In this document: positions 24,008 through 32,807 of the stretch, one piece after another | Layout of the letters: each line of letters starts with the position of its first letter | Position numbering within the stretch: the first letter of the stretch is position 1 | DNA from: Ruminococcus sp. | GTDB lineage: Bacteria; Bacillota; Clostridia; Oscillospirales; Ruminococcaceae | NCBI GenBank assembly: GCA_017534595.1 | Contig: JAFXVY010000022.1 | Coordinates: 1 to 32,991, forward strand | DNA length: 32,991 nt | Direction: 5' to 3' | Program-made: the position numbers and the translations under genes | The notes under the pieces: model-generated | The model's input: only the letters and a program-made list of their open reading frames with translations | Database searches by the model: none | What the model was told of the DNA's origin: nothing

Positions 24008-25180
24008 TCACACCTCGGTCTTGAGCTTGGAAAGTGCGGCGTAGTCGGACTTTATGAGCTTGTAGATCTCGCAGCCGCGATCCTTCCTGTACTCCTTGAC
24101 GATCGAGAGATAGAGCTTCTGCTTGCTGTCGGTCTCCTCAAACAGGCGGACGACGGCAGCGATCTCCTCGGCGGAGCACTCTGCGGAAAGCCTCTTTTCG
24201 ATCTCCGCAGCGAGGGGTGATACCTTCGCTCTGGGCTTTCTGCGGGAGGACTTCTTCTTCGGCTTCTCTGCGGGAGCCTCGGGCTCTGCGGCCGCCTCCG
24301 GGACGGTTACGGTCTCCGGCTCGGGAACAGGCTCCGGCTCGGCGACGGCGGCGGGCTCCTCGGCGGGAGCCTCCTCCTCGGCAAAGGCAAGCGCCTCCTT
24401 GATCCTGAGATACTTCGCTCTCAGCACCTTGTAGAGGTCGGTGGCCTGCGCCTTGAAGATCTTGGCGAGGGCGTTGTGGAGATCCTCCTTGTCCTCCGAC
24501 TCCTTGACGCACTCAACAATCTGAGCGATCTCGTCATCCGAGAGGTCAAACAGCCCGAGCAGAGCGCTGCGGATCTGTGTATCGGCGGGCTGGGGACGGC
24601 GGGTGCGCTTCTTGGAGGGCTTCTTTATGATGTTGACCTCCGGCAAGGCGGGCTCGGCGGGAGTCTCGATGACCTCGGCGGGCGCTTCGGGAGCAGCCTC
24701 CTCTGCGGGCGTCTCGGGGACTTCCTCTGCGGGAACAGCCTCGGGCTCCGGCTCGGATACGGCCTCCGCCTCTGCGGGAGCGGACTTGTGCTTGCAGGCG
24801 AAATCAACGGCTGCACTGAGGGTCTGCGTCCTGAAAACTATGCAGCTGTTGCGGTCGGCAAAGCTGACGTTCCAGAAATCGTGGAGCTTGTCAAAGCCCT
24901 TGTCGCCGCTGATGATGAAGATGTGGGTATACAGCTCCTTGGCGAGCAGGTAGCCCAGCAGGGTCGAGAGCTGGAAATCGAGAGCGTTCTTGCCCCCGAC
25001 GCGGACTTTCAGATACTCGATATCCGCTGAAGAGGTCATTACCTTGCAGTGCATCTCGAAGCTGATCGTATCGCTGTTCTCGCTGTAGAAGATGATGACC
25101 TTGTCGTCGGCGCCGAGCTGCTCGATGCCGGTGAGGCCCTTGGATTTTACGTTCTCGAAATCAATGAGATATGCTTTCAT
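24008..25180 (-). CDS. NYN/PIN-type ribonuclease-like protein with two repeated C-terminal modules
   Basis: The protein has 390 residues. Residues 1-128 form a NYN/PIN-like domain (MKAYLIDFENV, then KNALDFQLST and IISGDKGFD); D7, D68, D93 and D97 are in the places of metal-binding acids of these nucleases. Two acidic/Ala/Pro-rich linkers (about 133-182 and 266-306) separate two copies of a helical module at 202-257 and 322-380, aligned by SDDEIAQIVECVKESEDK and SAEEIAAVVRLFEETDSK, and ending in LYKVLRAKY and IYKLIKSDY. Basic patches (KKPSKKRTRR, KKKSSRRKPR) precede each module and may bind RNA. The start follows AAAGGAAA. It is encoded between the SGNH hydrolase and yfcE, with short gaps. The cellular target is unknown. 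Confidence 0.85.
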   Translation of the reverse strand: MKAYLIDFENVKSKGLTGIEQLGADDKVIIFYSENSDTISFEMHCKVMTSSADIEYLKVRVGGKNALDFQLSTLLGYLLAKELYTHIFIISGDKGFDKLHDFWNVSFADRNSCIVFRTQTLSAAVDFACKHKSAPAEAEAVSEPEPEAVPAEEVPETPAEEAAPEAPAEVIETPAEPALPEVNIIKKPSKKRTRRPQPADTQIRSALLGLFDLSDDEIAQIVECVKESEDKEDLHNALAKIFKAQATDLYKVLRAKYLRIKEALAFAEEEAPAEEPAAVAEPEPVPEPETVTVPEAAAEPEAPAEKPKKKSSRRKPRAKVSPLAAEIEKRLSAECSAEEIAAVVRLFEETDSKQKLYLSIVKEYRKDRGCEIYKLIKSDYAALSKLKTEV

Positions 25181-25207
25181 TTACAATTTCCTTTCAGTTA
25201 TGCGCAC

Positions 25208-26326
25208 TCAGTTCGCGCGCTTTTTGATGATGATAACAGCCGCAGCCCCGACTGCGACAACGCCCGCCGCAACAGCAACGGGAACTACCGGGAAGGATGA
25301 TCCCTCCTTCTTGCCGTCCTCGGCGCCGGTGGTGATGACGGAGGCCTTCTCCGCAGACTGTTCGGCTGCGGGCTCTTCCTTCGATACGGGTTCTTCCTTG
25401 GAGGCGGGCTCGGCTGCGGACTCTGTCACGGACTCTGCCGCAGACTCCGGCTCGGAGACCGTTTCCTCCACGGTGCGGGTATAGGAGAAGCTGCCGGTGC
25501 GGACAGTTTTGTCAAGCTGCTCGGCGATGACCGCATGACCCGCTGCGGTGGGGTGGATGTCGAACTTCTTGATGTTGGTCAGCGTATCGGCCTTGCCCTT
25601 GAACCCGGGCACGATATCACAGACGGTATAGGAGCCCCCCGCGTCAGCGGAATGGTTCCTGATGATCTCGTTGAACCTCTCAAGCTTCTGAGCGGACAGC
25701 TCCGAGATCCCGGGGACGAGCGAGAAGGATTCAAGGGGATCGTAGAGCGTCTGGATCACCACCATGCCCTCGGTATGGCTGTCGAGATAGGCTGCGATCC
25801 GGGTGAGATTGCTCTCGAAGGTCTCGAGGTTCTTGTCGAGATCCTTGCCGAGAGCGGCAAGCTTGAGGATCATCGCCGCCGCGGTCTTCTCGTTGATGCC
25901 GTCCTGAACGTTCGTTATCCCGGTATCCGAGAGGATGCCCCAGAGCGCGGCAAGCAGGTCGTTGCCGCCTATCGACACGATCACGCAGTCAGCCTGCGCA
26001 AGAGCCTCGTCGTCGGCGCCGGAATTGAGATCTCCGAGCAGATCCGCGGAGGTCTTGCCGTCAACCGCAAGATTTTCAAGGGTGAACGAACAGCCCTCGG
26101 GGAGCTCGTCTGAAAACTTCTGCCCGAGCAGGTTGGCATAGGAATCGCAGCCGGTCTTTCCGTTGTTGTAGCCCTCGAGACCGAAGCCGGTGGCGATAGA
26201 GTCTCCGAGCACGACCATATATGTCGGCACGCCGAGCGCGACCTCCTCGGTCTGCGCAAAAGCGGGTATCGCGGACACGGCAGCGATAACTGTACACATA
26301 ACGAATGCAGCGATCTTTTTCAGCAT
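25208..26326 (-). CDS. Secreted SGNH/GDSL hydrolase with C-terminal membrane anchor
   Basis: The 372-residue protein starts with ATG at 26326, 8 bases after GGAGG. It has a signal peptide (1-24, cut after AFA), then an SGNH hydrolase domain: the GDSI block with S43, GGND with N122, and DIHP with D256 and H258 as the catalytic acid and base. A Glu/Ser/Ala-rich stalk (about 285-330) leads to a membrane segment (about 345-366) and the tail KKRAN. There is no LPxTG sorting signal. Such enzymes deacylate lipids or deacetylate polysaccharides outside the cell. It has its own promoter and leads the group that goes on to the NYN gene. Confidence 0.92.
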   Translation of the reverse strand: MLKKIAAFVMCTVIAAVSAIPAFAQTEEVALGVPTYMVVLGDSIATGFGLEGYNNGKTGCDSYANLLGQKFSDELPEGCSFTLENLAVDGKTSADLLGDLNSGADDEALAQADCVIVSIGGNDLLAALWGILSDTGITNVQDGINEKTAAAMILKLAALGKDLDKNLETFESNLTRIAAYLDSHTEGMVVIQTLYDPLESFSLVPGISELSAQKLERFNEIIRNHSADAGGSYTVCDIVPGFKGKADTLTNIKKFDIHPTAAGHAVIAEQLDKTVRTGSFSYTRTVEETVSEPESAAESVTESAAEPASKEEPVSKEEPAAEQSAEKASVITTGAEDGKKEGSSFPVVPVAVAAGVVAVGAAAVIIIKKRAN

Positions 26327-26376
26327 GATATCACCCTCCATAGGTAAGCGGACGCTGACGGTTGGCCTGACATCTT

Positions 26377-26405
26377 ATTATATCATACTTTGCGGAAATT
26401 TACAA
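26377..26405 (-). promoter_or_regulatory. Sigma-A type promoter of the SGNH hydrolase gene
   Basis: On the minus strand TTGTAA (26400-26405) and TATAAT (26377-26382) are 17 bases apart, about 50 bases before the start codon. It lies directly after the terminator of the XRE gene. Confidence 0.7.
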
Positions 26406-26426
26406 CTATGAAAACAAAAAAGTAAC

Positions 26427-26452
26427 AAAAAACTGCGGGCAGTGACCCGCAG
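26427..26452 (-). terminator. Rho-independent terminator of the XRE regulator gene
   Basis: On the minus strand CTGCGGG pairs with CCCGCAG around TCACT plus one unpaired pair, followed by TTTTTT. It starts 4 bases after the stop codon. Confidence 0.9.
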
Positions 26453-26455
26453 CGC

Positions 26456-26674
26456 TTATTTCCTGTAAGGCTTTTTGACATTTGTCCGCCCGAGGATATA
26501 ATCGGTGGAAACGCCGTAGAAATCGGCAAGGATGATGAGATGCTCGACGGGGATCGTCAGCACTCCGCGTTCGTATCTCGAATAGACGGTCTGACTTGTG
26601 AACAGGAGCCTGGCTATCTCTGTCTGGTTCATATCCTTATCCTCGCGCAGATCGCGCAGTCTTGGAAAATGCAC
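26456..26674 (-). CDS. XRE-family helix-turn-helix regulator
   Basis: This 72-residue protein is almost entirely one XRE/Cro-type HTH domain (LRDLREDKDMNQTEIARLL, then SRYERG and the LADFYGVSTDYILGRT ending). It starts with GTG at 26674, 6-7 bases after AGGAG. It is divergent from the membrane gene at 26819, and an 18-base palindrome lies between them. It most likely represses itself, its neighbour or both. Confidence 0.92.
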   Translation of the reverse strand: MHFPRLRDLREDKDMNQTEIARLLFTSQTVYSRYERGVLTIPVEHLIILADFYGVSTDYILGRTNVKKPYRK

Positions 26675-26716
26675 AAATATCTCCTCCCGTTTTTAGGCAA
26701 TTATCCGATTTGGCTT

Positions 26717-26734
26717 TAGTACCGTTCGGTACTA
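26717..26734. promoter_or_regulatory. Palindromic operator between the XRE gene and the membrane gene
   Basis: TAGTACCG-TT-CGGTACTA is a perfect inverted repeat with 8-base arms. It ends directly at the -35 box of the plus-strand promoter. Its place between the divergent genes fits a binding site for the XRE regulator. Confidence 0.65.
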
Positions 26735-26763
26735 TTGACTTTAGCACATATTCATAGTATAAT
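26735..26763 (+). promoter_or_regulatory. Sigma-A type promoter of the PH/SHOCT gene
   Basis: TTGACT (26735-26740) and TATAAT (26758-26763) are 17 bases apart, 55 bases before the start codon. The palindrome at 26717-26734 touches its -35 box, so binding there would hinder RNA polymerase. Confidence 0.75.
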
Positions 26764-26818
26764 GTAATTGTTAGGACTTATAAGTACTAATATCTGCTTA
26801 TGGAAGGATGATATGTAA

Positions 26819-27481
26819 ATGGGTAACAAAGAAATATGCAAGGCAAAAATCGAATCAAAGATCACGATATTGTATTGGATAGTTTTCGGAGTATTGCTTT
26901 TGTTTACGGTTTTATGGTCGGCAGGGGTGTTTGGGCATTATAATCCAAATCCTTTCACAAAAGGCTTTTTTAAAGGATATGCGTTACCTCCTTCAATTAC
27001 AATCGTACTAATGATAGTATGGATAGTTTGGGGAATAAGATGTAAAATAGTATCGTCAAGGTGTGCTCTCAATCTGACAGATTCCGGTATTTCCGGAAGC
27101 CGCGCAACTCTTTTCTCAGTGAAAAATCTTGATCTTCCCATTGATAAAGTTGACAGCATAATGCGTTCATCAACGCTTTATAACAAGCTAACGGGCGGCA
27201 ATACCGTTGCTATCCGTTCTGCCTCGGGATTGATCAAATTCCCGTGGGTACAAAATGCCGAGGAATTCGTGAATGCGACGCTTGCAAAGATCGAGGAATA
27301 CAAGAAGACAGTCAAGAAAGACAATCAAGAGCTGATAAAGGCAGTTGCCGAAACTGCTGCCGCACCCGCAAATACATCGTCCGCTTCAAAAATAAAGGAG
27401 ATCAAGGAGCTTCTCGATCAGGGGCTTATATCTCAGGAAGAATTTGATGCAAAGCGCAAGGAACTGCTCGAAAAAATGTAA
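26819..27481 (+). CDS. Membrane protein with PH-like and SHOCT domains
   Basis: The 220-residue protein has two membrane segments (about 15-37 and 57-74), a cytoplasmic PH-like domain (83-155; LTDSGISGSRATLFSVKN is the typical start) and a C-terminal SHOCT motif (191-220; IKELLDQGLISQEEFDAKR). Its codon use is much more AT-rich than that of the hyp/nif-like block or mfd. PH/SHOCT membrane proteins are common in Firmicutes; their role is unknown, perhaps in the envelope or in oligomerisation. The XRE gene and the operator upstream suggest it is the regulated target. Confidence 0.85.
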   Translation: MGNKEICKAKIESKITILYWIVFGVLLLFTVLWSAGVFGHYNPNPFTKGFFKGYALPPSITIVLMIVWIVWGIRCKIVSSRCALNLTDSGISGSRATLFSVKNLDLPIDKVDSIMRSSTLYNKLTGGNTVAIRSASGLIKFPWVQNAEEFVNATLAKIEEYKKTVKKDNQELIKAVAETAAAPANTSSASKIKEIKELLDQGLISQEEFDAKRKELLEKM

Positions 27482-27491
27482 AGCACAAAAA

Positions 27492-27520
27492 CGACCCCGT
27501 CCTGTCAAAAGGCGGGGTCG
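27492..27520 (-). terminator. Terminator-like hairpin (minus direction) between the PH/SHOCT gene and pth
   Basis: CGACCCCG (27492-27499) pairs with CGGGGTCG (27513-27520). On the minus strand the stem is followed by TTTTTG, while on the plus strand no T-run follows. It is similar in stem and loop to the hairpin at 27608-27630. In the plus direction it may still mark the 3' end of the PH/SHOCT mRNA. Confidence 0.55.
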
Positions 27521-27553
27521 CGCTGCTGTGTAATTGTTTAGGTCAATAACCGT

Positions 27554-27582
27554 TTGACAAATCGGCTTGCTTGTGATATAAT
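27554..27582 (+). promoter_or_regulatory. Consensus sigma-A promoter of pth
   Basis: TTGACA (27554-27559) and TATAAT (27577-27582) are 17 bases apart with perfect hexamers, 90 bases before the pth start. The predicted leader contains the hairpin at 27608-27630. Confidence 0.82.
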
Positions 27583-27607
27583 GTATGCCGAACCGAAAAA
27601 ACAAACA

Positions 27608-27630
27608 CCCCGTCTTGAACAAAGGCGGGG
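27608..27630. repeat. Hairpin in the pth leader, similar to 27492-27520
   Basis: CCCCG pairs with CGGGG around TCTTGAACAAAGG. The hairpin at 27492 has almost the same loop (TCCTGTCAAAAGG). On the minus strand it is followed by a T-rich tract. It would lie near the 5' end of the pth mRNA. Confidence 0.6.
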
Positions 27631-27671
27631 CACTTGTGCGTTGAAGAAAAAATGTCGTCGGGAGAGATATT

Positions 27672-28295
27672 ATGAGTATATGGGATATTTTTGAGAGGAT
27701 ATCGTCCAAGAACGAGCCGCAGGGCGGCAAGCCGGAGTTCATCATCGTCGGGCTCGGCAACCCCGGCATAGATTACGAGCGCACCCGCCACAATGCGGGG
27801 TTCATGGCTATGTCGGTCATCGAGGAGAAGACCGGCGCTGCGGTGAACAGCTTCAAGTTCAAGTCCAAGACCGCCGTAACGCAGATCGGCGGGGTACAGT
27901 GTCTGCTCATGAAGCCCGAGACCTATATGAATCTCAGCGGCGAGGCCGTCTCGCAGGCCATGGCTTTCTACAAGATCCCTCTTGAGAACGTACTCGTCAT
28001 TTTCGACGACGTCTCGCTGGATGTCGGAGCCATGCGCATCAGGCGCAAGGGCTCGGCGGGGGGACACAACGGCATCAAGAGCATCATAGAATGCTGCGGC
28101 GGCGAGGATTTCCCCCGCATAAAGATAGGCGTCGGCAAGAAGCCCCACCCCGACTACGATATGAAGGACTGGGTACTCGGGAAGTTCACCGACGAGGACA
28201 GAAAGACCCTCGAGGGGGTATTGGCAAACGTCCTCCCCGCGGCGGAGCTGGTCGTTCAGGGGAAGATAAGCGAAGCGATGAACAGATACAATTAA
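27672..28295 (+). CDS. pth: Peptidyl-tRNA hydrolase
   Basis: This essential enzyme frees tRNA from peptidyl-tRNAs that drop off the ribosome. The 207-residue protein has IVGLGNPG, then H40 in TRHNAGF (the catalytic histidine), KPETYMNLSG, the aspartates of IFDDVSLDVG, and GSAGGHNGIKS. It carries about 20 extra residues at the N-terminus (MSIWDIFERISSK) relative to the usual 185-195, but the ribosome binding site GGGAGAG supports this start. mfd lies two genes downstream, a common pth-mfd neighbourhood in Firmicutes. Confidence 0.97.
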   Translation: MSIWDIFERISSKNEPQGGKPEFIIVGLGNPGIDYERTRHNAGFMAMSVIEEKTGAAVNSFKFKSKTAVTQIGGVQCLLMKPETYMNLSGEAVSQAMAFYKIPLENVLVIFDDVSLDVGAMRIRRKGSAGGHNGIKSIIECCGGEDFPRIKIGVGKKPHPDYDMKDWVLGKFTDEDRKTLEGVLANVLPAAELVVQGKISEAMNRYN

Positions 28296-28317
28296 CTTGG
28301 TATTTGAGGAGGATACT

Positions 28318-28896
28318 ATGTTAAAAGATTATTTAATAGATAAACCGATCCTTGAAACGGACAGATTGATCATTCGTGCGCTTAACGAAAATGATGTGCC
28401 CGATCTGAAAGAGTGGCTTGGGAGAGATGAGATCTATACATATTGGGGCAGAAAAGCAAGTAAGAACGAGAAAAATCCCGAACTTTTGTTTATTGATGCC
28501 CGTCCTTGGGTAAAAAGAATGCCTTCTCCTGACTTTGACTGGGGGATCGTATTGAAAGGATCCAATAAAGTGATAGGCATGATCGCGGTATTTGATATCC
28601 AGAATGCCAGAATGGGTGATATCGGATACAGGATCGCTCCCGAGTACTGGAATATGGGGATCACTACGGAAGCTTTAAAGGAAGTGGTACGGTTTATATT
28701 CGAGAACACCGAAATAGACCGTTTGAACGGGCGTGCTGATGTAAGAAACATTGCATCAAACAGGGTCATGGAAAAAACCGGTTTTATAAAAGAAGGGACC
28801 GTTCGCCAGGGAAAAATGGTTTCTGTTTACTGCGATTATAATATTTACGGTATGCTCAGAGAAGATTATGCGTGCCTGCAAGACGGAAACAGTTAA
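28318..28896 (+). CDS. RimJ/RimL-type GNAT acetyltransferase
   Basis: The 192-residue protein shows ETDRLIIRAL, IGYRIAPEYWNMGITTEALK and NIASNRVMEKTGF, the pattern of the RimJ/RimL-like acetyltransferases that modify protein N-termini or small amines. The ATG at 28318 follows GGAGG by 5 bases. It is AT-rich compared with pth before and mfd after it, and it sits between two usually adjacent housekeeping genes, so it may have been inserted. The acceptor is unknown. Confidence 0.92.
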   Translation: MLKDYLIDKPILETDRLIIRALNENDVPDLKEWLGRDEIYTYWGRKASKNEKNPELLFIDARPWVKRMPSPDFDWGIVLKGSNKVIGMIAVFDIQNARMGDIGYRIAPEYWNMGITTEALKEVVRFIFENTEIDRLNGRADVRNIASNRVMEKTGFIKEGTVRQGKMVSVYCDYNIYGMLREDYACLQDGNS

Positions 28897-29010
28897 ACAG
28901 ATCCCGGTTTGTCGGACAGAAACACTTTTGCAAAAAGGAAGATACTAAATAATTGTGGTATCGCCTGCGGCGATGTATTTTGATCGTGCATTGACTAAGA
29001 AAGGAACAGT

Positions 29011-32000
29011 ATGAACATTTTTTCCACTGCCTGCCGGACGCTGCCGTTTTACCGTGAGCTTGAAAGGGCTCTTGACGGCGGGCATACTCCTGCGGCACTG
29101 ACGGGAGTTTCAAATATCCATAAGGCTATGCTCTGCGCGGACCTTGCATCCAGGCGCAGGCTGCTGGTGATCTGCGACGATGAGGCCGCCTGCACACGGC
29201 TGGTCTCGGACATAAACGAGCTGGCACGCGAGGAGCTTGCCTGCATATTCCCGGCGAAGGATCTCAACTTCGCGTATATGGAGGGCGTTTCCCGAGAGTA
29301 CGAGCACAGGCGCATAGAGGCGCTCTCAAAGCTGTCGCAGGGGCGCTGCCGCGTTATAGCGGCGTCTGTGGAGGCCGCCATGCAGGCCACTCTGCCTCCC
29401 GAAAAGCTGAAAGAATACTCCTTCACTCTCAGCTCCGGCACCGAGGTAGAGCTCCCGGAGCTGACCTCCAAGCTCATCGCGGCGGGGTACACCCGCACGG
29501 ATCAGGTCGAGGGGCAGGCGCAGTTTGCAATCCGCGGCTCGATAATCGACATCTTCCCGGTGCAGGACAGCCGCCCGCTGCGTATCGAGCTGTGGGGCGA
29601 CGAGATCGACAGCATTTCATATTTTGATACCGAGAGCCAGCGCCGCACCGACCCCGTCAGCGAGCTGACCGTCTTCCCTGCGCTGGAGGTCATCTTCGGC
29701 AGCAGCGGGGAGCTCATCTCCGCCCTCGGCACGCTCTCTGCGGGCGTCCGCGGGAAGCTGACCGAAAAGATCAGGCTGCACATCTCCCGGGACATCGAGT
29801 GCGCCGAGGCGGGCATCACCCTCTCCAACCTCGACAAATACTACTCCCTCGCCTACGGCGGGACATATACCGTATTTGACTACTTTGACAAGGCCGACAG
29901 CCTTTGCATCATAAGCGAGTATCAGAACTGCTCCGAGCACGCCAAGGCCGTGACCTCCCAGCTGCGCGAGGATATGAAGCTGCTCTACGAGGACGGCATA
30001 CTCTTCAAGAAGCTCGACGGCTTCATGACCGAGTTCCCGCAGCTCATGCACAGCGCCCTCTCGCTGCCGGCGCTTTTCATGGACACCTTTATGCGCCAGC
30101 TCGGAGACGTCAAGCTCAGAAAGCTCATCAACACCGACTGCCGCCAGACGGGCGTCTGGGGCGGGAACATCGTCCATCTCGAGGAAGAGCTTAAAAGCTT
30201 CTGCTCGCTGGGCTACTGCGTGGTAGTTTTCGCCGGCTCGGAGAAGACGCTGCCCATAATCTGCGGCGACCTCTGCGACGACGGCATCTCCGCCCGCGTC
30301 ATGACCGACGACAGCCCGCTGCTCCCGGGGATAGTCTATCTGCGGACGGGCAGCCTCTCGGGCGGCTTCGACTACCCCGATATCAAGTTTGCCGCGATCA
30401 CGCAGATGAAATCCATGACCGTGGGGCACAAGGCCAAGAAAAAGCGCAAGAAGGGCGAGGAGATAGGCTCCCTCTCGGAGATCTCGGAGGGGGATCTCGT
30501 CGTTCACGCGATCTACGGCATAGGCCGCTTTGCCGGCATACGCAACATAGAGAACGGCGGCGTCAAGAAGGATTACATTTCGATAAAATACGCGGGCACG
30601 GATGTGCTCTATGTGCCGGTAACGCAGCTCGACCTCGTGTCGAGATACATCGGCCCCAAGGAGGATGCCGGCATCCGCCTCAACAAGCTGGGCTCCGCAG
30701 AGTGGAGCCGCACACGCTCCCGCGTGAAAACGGCGGTCAAGGATATGGCTGACGAGCTCACCAAGCTCTATGCCGAGCGTCAGCGGGCAAAGGGCTTCGC
30801 ATTCTCGCCCGATACCGACTGGCAGAACGACTTTGAACAGCGCTTCGACTATCAGGAGACCGACGATCAGCTCCGCGCCATAGCCGAGATCAAGGAGGAT
30901 ATGCAGAAGGAGACCCCGATGGACCGACTGCTCTGCGGAGACGTGGGCTTCGGAAAGACGGAGGTCGCGCTTCGCGCTGCCTTCAAGTGCGTCCTCGACT
31001 CTAAGCAGTGCGCGATAATGTGTCCCACCACCGTTCTCGCCTGGCAGCACTATCAGACCGCGATCAAGCGCTTCGAGCACTTCCCTGTCAAGGTCGAGCT
31101 GCTCTCGCGCTTCCGCACGCCCAAGCAGCAGGCGGAGGTCATCAGAGGGCTCAAGCGCGGCACCGTGGATATCGTAATCGGAACACACCGCCTTGTTCAG
31201 AAGGATGTTGAGTTCAAGGATCTCGGCCTCGCCGTCATCGACGAGGAACAGCGCTTCGGCGTCGCTCACAAGGAGAAATTCAAGGAAGCCTTCCGGGGAG
31301 TGGATATCCTCACCCTCTCGGCGACCCCGATCCCGAGGACGCTCAACATGGCGCTTTCAGGCATGAGGGATATGTCCGTCATAGAAGAACCCCCGCAGGA
31401 CAGGCAGCCGATACAGACCTATGTCATCGAGCACGACGACGGCGTAGTCGCGCAGGCGATATTCAAAGAACTGCGCCGCGGCGGGCAGGTCTACTACCTG
31501 CACAACCGGGTCGAGACGATACCGTCGGTGGTCTCCAAGCTGTCGAAAATGCTTCCCGAGGCGCGAATCGGCGCCGCACACGGTCAGATGTCCGAAGCCG
31601 AGCTCTCGGAGATCTGGCGCCGGCTCATAGACCGCGAGATAGATATACTCGTCTGCACGACCATAATAGAAACAGGCGTTGACGTCCCGAACGTCAACAC
31701 CCTTATAATCGAGGACGCCGACCGCCTCGGTCTCTCGCAGCTGCACCAGATCCGCGGCCGCGTGGGACGTTCGAGCAGGCGAGCCTTTGCCTACCTAACC
31801 TTCAGGCGGGGCAAGGAGCTTTCCGAGATCGCCGAGCGCCGCCTCACCGCGATCAAGGAGTTCACGCAGTTCGGCTCCGGCTTCCACATCGCCATGCGCG
31901 ATCTGGAGATCAGGGGCGCGGGATCGGTACTCAGCGCAAGGCAGCACGGGCATATCGAGGCCGTCGGCTACGATATGTACCTGAGACTGCTCAATGAAGC

Positions 32001-32487
32001 TATCGCCGAGCAGCAGGGTCTTGAGCTTCCGCACTCGCCGGAGGACTGCCTTGTGGACATCTCGATAAACGCATTCATCCCGGAGGACTATATCGAGAGC
32101 CTGCCGCAGAGGATAGACGCCTACCGCAAGATCGCGTCGATCGTATCGGAAGAAGACAGCCGGGACGTACTTGACGAGCTCATTGACCGATACGGCGACC
32201 CGCCGGCGAGCGTATCGGGACTTGTGAACGTAGCGCTCATCAGGAACATGGCATCGAGGCTGCGGGTAAAGGAGATACAGCAGCGCGGGGACAGACTTTT
32301 ATTCTTTGCGGGGGCGCCGGAGGTCTCGCAGCTGCAGGCGCTCATTTCGGCTTACGGGAGCAGACTGCGGTTTGCGGAAGGCGAGAAGCCTTTCTTCTCG
32401 GTACAGCTTGAGAAGGGGCAGAAGCCGGCGGAGCTTATGAGTGCGGTGATAAAGCTGTTGGCAGCATCGGCCCCGCAGGAAGCATAG
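29011..32487 (+). CDS. mfd: Transcription-repair coupling factor Mfd
   Basis: Mfd pushes RNA polymerase stalled at DNA damage off the template using ATP and recruits UvrA. The 1158-residue length is normal. It has a UvrB-like N-terminal part, the RNA polymerase-interacting domain from about 491 ([18 protein letters not shown]), the translocase with Walker A GDVGFGKT (643-650), the DEEQ box (744-747), SATPIPRT, and the helicase C motifs ([16 protein letters not shown]), then the TRCF C-terminal domain. The start follows AAAGGAA. A short hairpin (TCGCC/GGCGA) precedes it; no clear promoter was found in the 114-base gap, so it may be read from the pth promoter. Confidence 0.98.
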   Translation: MNIFSTACRTLPFYRELERALDGGHTPAALTGVSNIHKAMLCADLASRRRLLVICDDEAACTRLVSDINELAREELACIFPAKDLNFAYMEGVSREYEHRRIEALSKLSQGRCRVIAASVEAAMQATLPPEKLKEYSFTLSSGTEVELPELTSKLIAAGYTRTDQVEGQAQFAIRGSIIDIFPVQDSRPLRIELWGDEIDSISYFDTESQRRTDPVSELTVFPALEVIFGSSGELISALGTLSAGVRGKLTEKIRLHISRDIECAEAGITLSNLDKYYSLAYGGTYTVFDYFDKADSLCIISEYQNCSEHAKAVTSQLREDMKLLYEDGILFKKLDGFMTEFPQLMHSALSLPALFMDTFMRQLGDVKLRKLINTDCRQTGVWGGNIVHLEEELKSFCSLGYCVVVFAGSEKTLPIICGDLCDDGISARVMTDDSPLLPGIVYLRTGSLSGGFDYPDIKFAAITQMKSMTVGHKAKKKRKKGEEIGSLSEISEGDLVVHAIYGIGRFAGIRNIENGGVKKDYISIKYAGTDVLYVPVTQLDLVSRYIGPKEDAGIRLNKLGSAEWSRTRSRVKTAVKDMADELTKLYAERQRAKGFAFSPDTDWQNDFEQRFDYQETDDQLRAIAEIKEDMQKETPMDRLLCGDVGFGKTEVALRAAFKCVLDSKQCAIMCPTTVLAWQHYQTAIKRFEHFPVKVELLSRFRTPKQQAEVIRGLKRGTVDIVIGTHRLVQKDVEFKDLGLAVIDEEQRFGVAHKEKFKEAFRGVDILTLSATPIPRTLNMALSGMRDMSVIEEPPQDRQPIQTYVIEHDDGVVAQAIFKELRRGGQVYYLHNRVETIPSVVSKLSKMLPEARIGAAHGQMSEAELSEIWRRLIDREIDILVCTTIIETGVDVPNVNTLIIEDADRLGLSQLHQIRGRVGRSSRRAFAYLTFRRGKELSEIAERRLTAIKEFTQFGSGFHIAMRDLEIRGAGSVLSARQHGHIEAVGYDMYLRLLNEAIAEQQGLELPHSPEDCLVDISINAFIPEDYIESLPQRIDAYRKIASIVSEEDSRDVLDELIDRYGDPPASVSGLVNVALIRNMASRLRVKEIQQRGDRLLFFAGAPEVSQLQALISAYGSRLRFAEGEKPFFSVQLEKGQKPAELMSAVIKLLAASAPQEA

Positions 32488-32511
32488 CCCAAACGCGAAG
32501 CGAAATGGGGT

Positions 32512-32590
32512 CAAGGGGGCTTTGCTCCCTTGCGGAGTCAAGAGGCGGAGCCTCTTGTGGGGTACGGGGCAAAGCCCCGACGGCTCCGCA
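32512..32590 (+). repeat. Compact array of hairpins after mfd
   Basis: Three hairpins follow each other: CAAGGG-CCCTTG (32512-32532), CAAGAGGC-GCCTCTTG (32539-32557) and CGGGGC-GCCCCG (32565-32579). The last two are enclosed by TGCGGAG (32531-32537) pairing with CTCCGCA (32584-32590), giving a three-way junction of about 60 bases. There is no open frame. It looks like a REP/BIME-type intergenic repeat of Clostridia; its role is unknown. Confidence 0.65.
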
Positions 32591-32613
32591 CAAGGTAATA
32601 GCTCTATACAAAT

Positions 32614-32661
32614 AAGGCGCTGCGCCCAAAAACCAAAGGGCAGCAACGCCTTGTTTTTTTT
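32614..32661 (+). terminator. Rho-independent terminator of mfd
   Basis: AAGGCG (32614-32619) pairs with CGCCTT (32647-32652), extended inside by GCCC with GGGC, and is followed by eight T. It lies about 125 bases past the mfd stop. Confidence 0.85.
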
Positions 32662-32746
32662 GCTGTGCTGTGGGGACAAATAATCGCAGCGCCGACCTAC
32701 TCCCTATGTCGCCCGCACTCCCAGAAACAGAGAGCGAGCACCGCGA

Positions 32747-32807
32747 GCGAACGTTTTTCGTCCGGCTCCACATCCGAAGGGGTTCGGGGGCGACCGGAAA
32801 GCCCCCG
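32747..32807 (+). repeat. Intergenic repeat, copy 2
   Basis: GCGAACGTTTTTCGTCCGGC (32747-32766) and CCGAAGGGGTTCG (32774-32786) repeat the sequence at 20302-20358. A hairpin CGGGGGC-GCCCCCG (32785-32807) follows. From 32488 to the end of the window no convincing gene is seen; the stretch holds only repeats, hairpins and terminators. Confidence 0.75.

Noticed and set aside
29617-31269. Minus-strand frame of 550 residues opposite mfd
   Set aside because: Mfd motifs on the plus strand are complete, and the reverse frame has low-complexity Leu/Glu/Val composition typical of a shadow.
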